Assembly: GCA_022796855.1 (NCBI GenBank)
Contig: JAAWJM010000014.1
Coordinates: 1-48,153, forward strand
Reading direction: 5' to 3'
DNA: 48,153 nt
Source: Clostridia bacterium
GTDB lineage: Bacteria > Bacillota > Clostridia > TANB77 > CAG-508
A model generated the notes under the pieces. The model ran no database searches and was not told the DNA's origin. It was given only the letters and a program-made list of their open reading frames with translations. The stretch's first letter is position 1. Each line of letters opens with the position of its first letter. Shown here piece by piece: positions 10,855 to 19,021 of the stretch. The position numbers were made by a program, and so were the translations under genes.

Positions 10855-11277
10855 TTAAGAAGAGAAGAATTTTTTAGTAATGCCAAAATCAAATGTAAAG
10901 TCAATGAGTCGATTTCCCAAAGAATGGGGATTACATTGCCTTTGATGTCTGGAGAGTTCGTCATTTAATGCCTTAAGACGACTATTCAATGTTTCATATT
11001 CATCAAGATAGGCATATAATTCTTCAATCGTATTCCCTTCAGATGGCACATACCGGAAATTAGAAATCAAGGTTTCTAATTGCTCTTCTAACATAGTTAC
11101 TTGTTCTTGTTTTTCTATTAATTTGGTGGGAGCCGTATAAAGATTTTGAATACGTCCACTAATTGCTATAATACTAACCAATAAAGCAATTCCTAAAAGA
11201 GGGTATAACTTTATCCGTTCGTGCCTCTTTTTCCCAATTAATAAAAATAAAAGATACATGGTTGCTAATGTTGCCAT
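10855..11277 (-). CDS. Unknown two-helix membrane protein with coiled coil; zero-frame CGG codons
   Basis: I do not recognise this 140-residue protein. It has a hydrophobic N-terminus (about 5-15), a basic loop (GKKRHER), a second membrane helix (about 25-42), then a long charged helical region with heptad character (about 55-110) and a Phe-rich C-terminus. The start has a strong GGAGGAA site. It is the first of only two genes here using CGG in zero frame (codons 21 and 75, at 11215-11217 and 11053-11055). A +1 shift at codon 21 would meet a stop at once. It also uses AGG, CGT and CGA. This arginine codon use, unlike its neighbours, suggests recent acquisition or a special decoding requirement. 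It has its own promoter and operator-like repeat. Confidence 0.65.
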   Translation of the reverse strand: MATLATMYLLFLLIGKKRHERIKLYPLLGIALLVSIIAISGRIQNLYTAPTKLIEKQEQVTMLEEQLETLISNFRYVPSEGNTIEELYAYLDEYETLNSRLKALNDELSRHQRQCNPHSLGNRLIDFTFDFGITKKFFSS

Positions 11278-11388
11278 AGTTTCCTCCTTTGCAATACTTT
11301 TTGTTGCTTAGTTTTAATCGTAACGCTAAAGTTTGAAGGAATAAATCCTTTTCACTATTTAGTGAATGAAAAGATAGGATATAACCTA

Positions 11389-11447
11389 GAAACAATTGAC
11401 GTATCGAATGTATTATACAATGTTTATATAGTAATGTCAATTGTTTC
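11389..11447 (-). promoter_or_regulatory. Promoter flanked by a perfect 12-bp inverted repeat
   Basis: On the minus strand TTGACA (11440-11435) and TATAAT (11417-11412) are spaced by 17 bases, a near-perfect vegetative promoter. Perfect 12-bp arms GAAACAATTGAC (11389-11400) and GTCAATTGTTTC (11436-11447) overlap the -35 and lie downstream of the -10, as expected for an operator. A second palindrome, TTCACTATTTAGTGAA, lies at 11351-11366 in the leader. Confidence 0.7.
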
Positions 11448-11572
11448 CATAAATTGACTACAACAATTATGTAGTTGAATCATTAGCAAAAAGCATAAAA
11501 ATATGACAAAAATACTTCACAAAAGTAAAATTATGATATAATGATAAAAAAACAAAGGAAAAAGGGGAAATA

Positions 11573-13841
11573 ATGTTAGAATTAAAGAATGTATCCAAGT
11601 TTTATTATGGAAAAGATACGGTGGTAAGTGGGTTTTCGAAGGTTAGCTTAACACTGGATATGGGCGAATTTGTGGTTATTACGGGAGAAAGTGGAAGTGG
11701 AAAATCAACTTTATTAAATGTGCTTTCTCGGGTTAGATACGTATGAAGAAGGCGAAATGTATGTAAATGGAGAGGAAACGAGTGGATACCGTGAAATCGA
11801 TTTTGAAAATTACCGAAAAAAGTATATTGGTAATATTTTTCAAAGTTTTAATTTAGTCAATAGTTATACAGTATACCAAAACATAGAATTGGTATTACTC
11901 ATAAATGGATATAAAAAATCGGAAGTAAAAGAAAAGATTTTAGATGTTATTGAAAAAGTCGATTTAATGAAATATAAACATACAAAAGTATCGAAACTTT
12001 CTGGTGGGCAAAAGCAAAGAGTTGCCATTGCAAGAGCATTAGTCAAAGATACCCCTATTTTGGTAGCAGATGAGCCAACTGGAAATTTAGACTCCAAATC
12101 GGCTAAAAATATTATGGCATTATTACATGAAGTATCAAAAGATAAGCTAATGATTTTGGTAACTCATAATTACGAACAGGCTGAACCCTATGCAACAAGA
12201 AAAATCATGATGCATGACGGAAAAATAATCGAAGACAAAAAAATAAACCTAATTTCACAAAGACAACAAAAACCTGTAGGGGAAGGTCTTGTGTCTGCCC
12301 AAATCAATAAAGAACCAAAAGAAAGCGCCAAGCAAAAACATATGAAATTTAGCAGTAAAATTCGTTTAGGAATTCGAAACACATTTAATATTTTCCCAAA
12401 ATTTATGCTATTACTTGCTGTTTATTTGGTGTTAGTATTCGCAGTTTTAGGAGGATATTCCTCTATCAAAAAACAAGAATATGAAAAAACAAAAATTGGG
12501 AGCAATTCTTATTTTAGCGATACGAGCGAAAAACGTATTGTAATTAAGAAAAAAGACGAAAGCTTAATAACACAAGAGGACTATTCCAAAATCAAACAAA
12601 TTTCTAATGTTGAAACAGTAGTAGAAAATGACCTATTTCTAGACCAACAAGTAACAGCACAAGCTGACCAATTTGGTTTTGTAGCAAAGCTTTCAGAAAA
12701 TGATGGTTCTTTAGAGCCACTTACCATGGGAAGGATGCCAGAAAATGAAAATGAAGTCATTTTAAAACTATCTAACACACATTTTCCAGAAACATATATT
12801 AAAGACAATATATTTGAAAAAGATTATATTTTAAGAAACATGTACAACTGGGTAGAAATATACGAAGACAGAATAAAAGCCGTTGGACTTATCATAACAG
12901 ACGAAGAAGGCAATTATAACAATCAAATGACAATTTATATATCAAAAAACAAAATGGATGAAGCAAGGAAAGTCATGAATAGTTCGAATAGCGATGTTGA
13001 AGTAGAATTCAATCATCATATTTTAAAAACCAATGTACAATACCGTGTTATTCCAAATAAAAATGTGCCAAGGGGCTCTACATATGTCTTTGAAGAACTA
13101 AATTATATGGCAAAAAAGAATAATTGCAAAAACCAAAACATCATAGTTCGCACAAGTAACAGATACTTTACAGATGAAATTACTCTTAAAATTACTAAAA
13201 CATATAACAAACGAAATATGAAAGCATTATTAGGAATACAAGGAAATACGGCTCCACAATCCACCTTCTACCTAAACCCAGAAGATTATTATGGGTTATT
13301 TGATAAAGGAAATTACCAAAGCAGTGTATTTGTTAAAAACCCAAGAGAAGTAGCACCAGTATTACAAGCCTTAGAGGAATTAGGATATAAAACCTTATAC
13401 ATAAAAGACACATTAGTCGATTTTGGTAATCAAGTAGATGTAATTGGAAATGCAGTAAGAATGGTAGTTGTTGTTATTGCAATTGTTATTCTATTCTTCT
13501 TATCCTATTTCATTATAAAAATCATACTAAAATCACGAAATGTGTACTATTCCACCATTCGTATGTTAGGAGCAACTAGAAAAAATGCAAAACAATTACT
13601 AAAAATTGAATTATTTACTGTCTCCCATATTGCCTATTTTCTAGTAGTATTAGCAAGCATTTTATTAAATAAGGGGATTTTTAGGCAAGAATTCTTATAT
13701 GAACTTGTAAGCTATCTTTCATTAAAAGATTATGCCATTTTATATGGTTTACTACTTGTCATTTCACTACTCATCTCCAACCGATATGCAAGACAATTAT
13801 TCCAAAAATCGGTTATGAATACATATAAGGAAGAGGTGTAG
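11573..13841 (+). CDS. MacB/FtsX-type ABC ATPase-permease fusion 1, one CGG recoding site
   Basis: A 755-residue fusion of an N-terminal ABC ATPase (about 1-225) to an FtsX/MacB-type permease. The Walker A GESGSGKST lies before the CGG at 11729, and the +1 shift restores LLNVLSGLDTYEEGE. The signature is KLSGGQKQR and the Walker B LVADEPTGNLD. The permease part has one helix near residue 280, a large extracytoplasmic domain of about 340 residues, then three C-terminal helices. Such proteins move peptides, lipoproteins or antibiotics by mechanotransmission rather than classic transport. Start ATG follows AAAGGGGAAA. Three bases separate its stop from the partner gene at 13845, so the two probably form one complex. 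Confidence 0.85.
11729..11731 (+). other. CGG +1 recoding site 7 (ABC ATPase)
   Basis: TCT CGG GTT becomes TCT GGG TTA, restoring the family motif NVLSGLD. Gly at residue 53. Confidence 0.9.
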
Positions 13842-13844
13842 GAT

Positions 13845-16309
13845 ATGGTAAGATTAGAAAAAGTAGAAAAATATTTTAACCATTATAAAAGAAATCAAAT
13901 TCACGCCATCGATTCGACAACACTAGAGTTACAAGATAAGGGGCTTGTTGCTATTTTAGGAAATTCAGGATCTCGGAAAAACAACACTGTTAAACGCTAT
14001 TGGAGGGTTGGACAAGGTTCAAAAAGGGAAAATTTATATTGATGGATACAAAATTACAAAAGTTCCTACTAGAAAACGAGATAAAATAAGAAGTTTAAAA
14101 GTTGGCTATGTATTTCAAAATTATCATTTACTAAGCCATCTAACAGTATTCGAAAATGTAGCTCTTGTGCTAAAAATGATGGGAATTAAGAAAAAAGAGG
14201 AAATCGCAAAACGAGTAAACTATGTACTAGAAGTACTTGGCATGTACTCATACCGTAACCGATTATCCTATATGCTATCAGGTGGTCAAAAGCAAAGAGT
14301 AGCCATTGCTCGTGCAATTGTAAAAAATCCAAACATTATCATTGCTGATGAACCAACAGGAAATTTAGATAGCAAAAACACGATTGAAATTATGAACATT
14401 TTAAAAACGATTTCCAAGGAAAAATTGGTTATTTTAGTAACACATGAAAAAGAACTAGCAAAATTTTATGCTTCTCGTATTATGAAAGTAGTAGATGGAA
14501 AAATCGTTTCAGATGAGCCAAACGAAAAGGAAGAAGAATTAGACTATCGCATGTATCATAACATCTATTTAAAAGACATGCCATATCATGACTCCATAAG
14601 GAAAAAAGGAATTCAAATTGAATATTATGGAGAAAAAGAAGACGAAATTTCTATAACAATGGCAATGAAAAATGGCAATTTATACATTCAGTCAAACCAG
14701 AAAATAGAACCAGTTGATGAAAACTCCAGTATCGAATTGGTAGATGACCATTATAAAAAGATGTCAAAAGAAATTTATGAAAAATACCGTTTTCATCCAG
14801 AAGAAGTGTTAACGGATCGTTACAAAAAACGATATGCATCGGTTTATCACTTATTTAGTATGTTAAGTGAAGGAACAAAAAAAATCTTTCACTATTCTGC
14901 ATTAAAGAAAATACTACTACTAGGATTTTTTATTTCGGCTATGTTTATTGTATATGCCATTAGCAACATATTTGGGGCAAGCAATATAAAAGACGAAAAA
15001 TTTGTTACTACAAACCGAGATTACTTAAGTGTTATCAGTTTTCAAAACAAGGTAGACGATTATTTAACATACGAAAACCTAGAATTTATCGATTATATCC
15101 TACCAGGGGATTCCAAAATGGATTTTGAAATGACATATCCAGATTACTACCAAACAGCAAGAGCAGTACAAGACATCAATGTATCGGTTGTAGCAAGCCA
15201 TCGATTAAATGAGCAAGACATCATATGTGGTAGAATGCCACAAACAGCAAAAGAAGTGGTATTAGATAGTATAGTATTTGACCAAATGATTTCTAGCATG
15301 ATGCCAAAACAATTAGGAATTACCACAAAAGAACAATTCATAGGAAGACAAATAAAATTAGGAAGTATGTTTAATAGTAGTAGCGGGGAAAATGAAACCA
15401 AATTACCAGCCTTTACGATAGTTGGTATTACAGACAAAAAAAGTCCATCCATTTATGTGGCAAAAGAAAACTTTATCAATATGCTTGCAATGGACCAAAA
15501 AAACCAAAAAAGAAATTATACAGAGCAAGGAAATAATGATATAAAACTAGTGGATGTTAATCTAGTACAAGATGAAATCACTTTAAAAAAGGGAAGAATG
15601 CCAAATAATGATTATGAAATCATTGTAAGCAATAGTTATGCAAGCCAAATGAAACTAAACAAAACAATTGATAAAACGGTAAATGGGCAAAAGTTAAAAG
15701 TAGTAGGATATTACGAAAATAAATATGGAAAAGACGAATACTATTCAAATGCAAATACCATAAAATATCAAGTAATCGAAAACAGCCAAAATTTAGTGAT
15801 ATGTCCAAAAGATAAACTACAAACAATAAATTATTTTTTAGACAACCATAACAATATAGAAGATACATATAAAAGAGACAAAACCGTATATATCCAAAGA
15901 ATGAAGCCACAAATAATGGCAAGTATTACGATATCAGGTGTTATACTACTTATTTCACTAATCGAAATATTCTTAATGATTCGTTCATCTTTTCTTTCAA
16001 GAAAAAAAGAAGTAGGTATTTTAAGAGCAATTGGCGTTAAAAAAAGTGATATTTACAAACTATTCTTAGGAGAAATTTTAGCAATCGACCTATTTGTATC
16101 ACTTCCGGGGATTCTATTTATGTCATACATTGTAAAACAATTATCAAATACGAGCTATTTAGGAAGCCAATTTGTATTTAATATTGGGGTAATTGAAATT
16201 AGTATTTTGATCGTATTTGCATTCCACATAATAATACGGATTATTACCCGTATTTCATACCTTACGAAAAACACCAGCCGAAATTTTAAGTGGAAATGCG
16301 ATTGATTAA
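13845..16309 (+). CDS. MacB/FtsX-type ABC ATPase-permease fusion 2, two CGG recoding sites
   Basis: An 820-residue fusion after +1 reading at CGG 13974 and CGG 16237. The first site lies inside the Walker A and restores GNSGSGKTTLLNAIGGLD. The second lies 23 codons before the true end. There the zero frame also stays open to 16305, so the break is invisible to an ORF finder, but the +1 frame gives LRKTPAEILSGNAID, the conserved C-terminus of FtsX-like permeases. The signature is MLSGGQKQR and the Walker B IIADEPTGNLDS. The membrane layout matches the upstream partner: one helix near residue 365, a large external domain, three C-terminal helices. Both genes share one operon. Confidence 0.85.
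13974..13976 (+). other. CGG +1 recoding site 8 (Walker A)
   Basis: TCT CGG AAA becomes TCT GGA AAA, restoring GNSGSGKTT. Gly at residue 44. Confidence 0.92.
16237..16239 (+). other. CGG +1 recoding site 9 (cryptic, C-terminal)
   Basis: ATA CGG ATT becomes ATA GGA TTA. The new frame ends at 16309 and yields the conserved permease tail RKTPAEIL. The zero frame also stays open, so the site is found only by homology. Gly at residue 798. Confidence 0.87.
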
Positions 16310-16346
16310 AAAAGTAAGATTTTATATATCATACAGCCCTCTTTAT

Positions 16347-16380
16347 AATATAGTCAATGTAAAAGTTGGCTATATTTTTT
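16347..16380 (+). terminator. Intrinsic terminator after the ABC pair
   Basis: An 11-bp stem (16347-16357 with 16366-16376, one G-T pair) is followed by T residues. Confidence 0.7.
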
Positions 16381-16433
16381 GTTAGGATAAAATTGAAAAA
16401 AGAATAAAAAATAAAATTTTTTCAAGAAAAGTA

Positions 16434-16462
16434 TTGCAAATTCCCAAAAGTTATATTAAAAT
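16434..16462 (+). promoter_or_regulatory. mraZ promoter
   Basis: TTGCAA (16434-16439) and TAAAAT (16457-16462) are spaced by 17 bases, directly upstream of the MraZ boxes. Confidence 0.6.
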
Positions 16463-16470
16463 TTAGATGA

Positions 16471-16496
16471 AGTGGTGAGAAGTGGTATAAAGTGGT
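16471..16496 (+). promoter_or_regulatory. MraZ operator: three AGTGGT direct repeats
   Basis: AGTGGT occurs at 16471, 16481 and 16491, an exact 10-base period just downstream of the -10 element. MraZ is known to bind tandem TGGG/GTGG-type repeats with this spacing ahead of its own gene, so this is most likely its autorepression site. Confidence 0.8.
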
Positions 16497-16522
16497 TTAA
16501 AAAGGGAGCGAGGTGAGCCTAA

Positions 16523-16955
16523 GTGTTTATTGGGGAATATGAGCATAATGTAGATGCAAAAGGACGAATTATTATGCCAGCAAAATTACGTGAAGACATC
16601 GGGGACAAGTTTATTATCACAAAAGGACTTGACGGATGTTTGTTTGCATATTCTCGGAACAGAATGGGCGAACTTTGAAGAAAAATTAAAAGCATTACCA
16701 CTTGCACAAAAAAATGCTAGAAATTTTGTAAGGTTTTTCTTATCAGGAGCAGTTGAATGTGAAATAGATAAACAAGGAAGATTTCTAATTCCAGTAAATT
16801 TAAGAGAACATGCAAGTTTGGACAAGGAAATTGTCATTATTGGAGTAGGAACAAGACTTGAAATTTGGAACAGAGAAACTTGGAAAAATTATAGTAGTGA
16901 TGAAAACATATCAGCAGATGAAATTGCAGAAAATATGACAATGCTTGGTATATAA
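16523..16955 (+). CDS. mraZ: Transcriptional regulator MraZ, one CGG recoding site
   Basis: MraZ is a DNA-binding regulator of the division and cell wall cluster and binds its own promoter. The GTG start at 16523 follows GGGAGCGAGG and gives the family N-terminus [18 protein letters not shown] at 16655 interrupts the first SpoVT/AbrB-like half; +1 reading restores [17 protein letters not shown]. The second half carries the conserved [14 protein letters not shown]. With the shift the protein is 143 residues, the usual MraZ length; without it only about 50 residues are made. It lies upstream of rsmH and ftsL as in most bacteria, but with an unusual 477-base gap. Confidence 0.93.
16655..16657 (+). 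other. CGG +1 recoding site 10 (MraZ)
   Basis: TCT CGG AAC becomes TCT GGA ACA, restoring AYSGTEW. Gly at residue 45. Confidence 0.92.
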
Positions 16956-17432
16956 CTTTTTTAAAGTTTATATAAATGACAAAAGATAAAATTAAGGTTT
17001 ACAAGAACCTAAGAAAAACAAAAGAAAAAATACAAAAGATAATTTTTACATAAGAAAAAACAAAAGTAATACAAAAGAAAAGATAGATTAGTTATCTTAA
17101 AAAATGAGTTACCAAAGATAAGAGTACAAAAGATAAAATTTACCAAAGAAAAGATAACTTGTTTATCTTAAAAACATTAAGTTACAAAAGAGGCAATACC
17201 AATATCGTATTGATAAAAAGAAACAAAAGAAGAAAATTTACCAAAGATAAGGTTAGTTATGCTAAAGAAAAGATGATACAAAAGAAAATAAAAGAGGACA
17301 AAACAAAAGAGAGTAAAAAACAGAAGAAGTTGTATAGAATCAAAAGAAAAAGTTCGCAACAGTTGGTATTTTTATATAGTACCAACTGTTTGTGGATATA
17401 AAGGAATATTCAAAATAAAAGGAGTATTGTTA
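16956..17432 (+). other. A-rich mraZ-rsmH spacer with repeated hairpins
   Basis: 477 bases without a convincing gene. The plus strand is extremely purine- and A-rich, with many ACAAAAGA/CCAAAGATAA-like units. Two related units, each AAAGAAAAGATA, a loop, then TATCTTAAAAA, form small hairpins at 17080-17098 and 17151-17169. An 80-codon open frame (17159-17401) is lysine-rich low complexity without a good start and is probably not a gene. An 11-bp perfect hairpin closes the region. Confidence 0.6.
17358..17390 (+). promoter_or_regulatory. Perfect 11-bp hairpin before rsmH
   Basis: AACAGTTGGTA (17358-17368) and TACCAACTGTT (17380-17390) form a perfect stem with an 11-base AT-rich loop. No T-run follows, so it may be a processing or stability element rather than a terminator. 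Confidence 0.55.
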
Positions 17433-18369
17433 TTGGAATTTAACCATAAACCAGTATTATTAGAAGAATGTATCATAGGACTTAATATAAAACCAGAAGG
17501 AATTTATGTAGATGGTACCATGGGAGGAGCAGGACATAGCAAAAAAATAATAGAAAAATTGTCTAGCACAGGTAAACTAATTGGAATTGATAGAGATATC
17601 CAAGCATTGGAAACAGCCAAGGAAAGACTGCAAGATTATCAAAATGTTACGTATATACATGGAAACCATGATGATATAAAAACGATATTAGAAGACTTAA
17701 AAATAAATGGGGTAGATGGTATTTTGCTAGATCTTGGTGTATCATCTTATCAAATTGATGAAAAACAAAGAGGATTTAGTTATATACAAGATAGTCCACT
17801 TGATATGAGAATGGACCAAACCCAGAATTTAAGTGCATATGAAGTAATAAACACATATCGAGAAGAAGAACTGATACATATAATATATGAATATGGAGAA
17901 GAGAAATTTTCAAGGCAAATAGCAAAAGAAATCTGTAAGCAAAGACAAAATAAAAAGATAGAGACAACAGGACAACTTGTAGAAATCATAAAACAAGCCA
18001 TTCCTTTTTATGACAAAAATGCAGGACATCCTGCAAAACGTACTTTCCAGGCAATTCGCATCGAAGTAAATGATGAAATACGACCATTAAAAAATACAAT
18101 AAAACAAGCAATTGAATGCTTAAAACCAAAAGGAAGATTATGTGTTATCACATTTCATTCCTTAGAAGATAGAGCAGTGAAAATGGCCTACATAGAAGCT
18201 AATCGGAAGATGTAGTTGCCCAAAAGATTTTCCAACATGTGTATGTGGGGCAAAGGCATTAGGAAACATCCTTACCAAAAAGCCAATAGAACCAACGAAG
18301 GAAGAAATGAAACATAATACAAGATCACAAAGTGCAAAACTTAGAATATTTGAAAAAGGCAATGAATAA
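17433..18369 (+). CDS. rsmH: 16S rRNA m4C1402 methyltransferase RsmH, one CGG recoding site
   Basis: RsmH methylates N4 of C1402 in 16S rRNA. A TTG start at 17433 is 8 bases from GGAG (17421-17424) and gives [13 protein letters not shown]; the TTG at 17427 is too close to that site. The SAM-binding motif is [14 protein letters not shown], followed by [12 protein letters not shown] and the [16 protein letters not shown] motif. CGG at 18204 would end the protein at EANRKM. +1 reading continues through the cysteine segment [15 protein letters not shown] and the universal C-terminus [13 protein letters not shown], giving 311 residues, the normal length. It follows mraZ and precedes ftsL. Confidence 0.93.
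18204..18206 (+). other. CGG +1 recoding site 11 (RsmH)
   Basis: AAT CGG AAG becomes AAT GGA AGA, restoring the C-terminal cysteine segment and SAKLR tail. Gly at residue 258. Confidence 0.93.
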
Positions 18370-18443
18370 AGCTATTTTTTGATTAATCAATGAAATAAGT
18401 GAAAAGTAGTTGGAAGAATACAAAAGAAGGGAGGCGATAATAA

Positions 18444-18974
18444 ATGGCATATAATAGTAAATATCAATATGGAACAAGCCCAAGAAAATTGCAACCAGAA
18501 TATGAACCACAAGTAAAAAAATACCCTAAAAAAAGTACAGCAAGAAAATCACCCAAAACAGAGCCTAAAAAGCGTATTAAGTCGAAGGCAAAGCCAAAAA
18601 CAAAAAGAAAATTAAAGCCAGAAGCAAAAATGATGGTATATGTGGCAATTGGTTTTATGATATTACTTGCCATTAGTTATCGAAACTCTGTGATTAATGA
18701 AAAATTTGCTGAAATCAAAAAATTAAAATCCAATTTAGCAACTCTTCAAAAGGAAAATGAACAATTGGAAGCTAATATCGAAAGTAATTTGAATTTAAAA
18801 ACAATTGAACAATCGGCAAGAGATTCATTAGGAATGCAAAAACTAGAGAATTCGCAAAGTGTATATATTAATTTACCAAAACAAGATTATATTGAGCCAG
18901 CAGCAGAAGAGATTAATACAGGCGAGGATATTAGTATTTGGGAGAAAATCATTAATTTTATTATGGGGAAATAG
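18444..18974 (+). CDS. ftsL: Cell division protein FtsL-like
   Basis: A 176-residue single-pass membrane protein. It has a strongly basic Lys/Pro/Arg-rich cytoplasmic N-terminus (1-62), one helix (about 64-82), then a heptad-rich coiled coil (KSNLATLQKENEQLEANIES) and an Asp-Ser-Leu-Gly-Met motif (about 133) typical of FtsL/DivIC proteins. FtsL bridges the FtsQ/FtsB and FtsW/FtsI parts of the divisome. Position directly after rsmH supports FtsL; sequence alone could not exclude DivIC/FtsB. The transpeptidase that usually follows is not downstream but convergent, across the terminator. Confidence 0.8.
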   Translation: MAYNSKYQYGTSPRKLQPEYEPQVKKYPKKSTARKSPKTEPKKRIKSKAKPKTKRKLKPEAKMMVYVAIGFMILLAISYRNSVINEKFAEIKKLKSNLATLQKENEQLEANIESNLNLKTIEQSARDSLGMQKLENSQSVYINLPKQDYIEPAAEEINTGEDISIWEKIINFIMGK

Positions 18975-19014
18975 AAAGATTGCTTATCTGTTACAAAGAA
19001 AAGCAATCTTTTTT
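18975..19014. terminator. Bidirectional terminator between ftsL and the PBP gene
   Basis: AAAGATTGCTT (18975-18985) and AAGCAATCTTT (19000-19010) form an 11-bp stem followed by T residues. It serves both converging genes. Confidence 0.75.
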
Positions 19015-19021
19015 TATGTGA

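Noticed and set aside
11174..11440. 88-codon minus-strand ORF over the unknown gene's leader
   Set aside because: It overlaps the promoter and inverted repeats, lacks a ribosome site and is in a different frame from the well-started 140-codon gene.
11573..16309. Lantibiotic or bacitracin resistance module
   Set aside because: The paired MacB/FtsX-type fusions could suggest it, but no two-component genes or precursor peptides are nearby.
17159..17401. 80-codon lysine-rich ORF in the mraZ-rsmH spacer
   Set aside because: Low-complexity translation of A-rich repeats with no ribosome site and no family resemblance.
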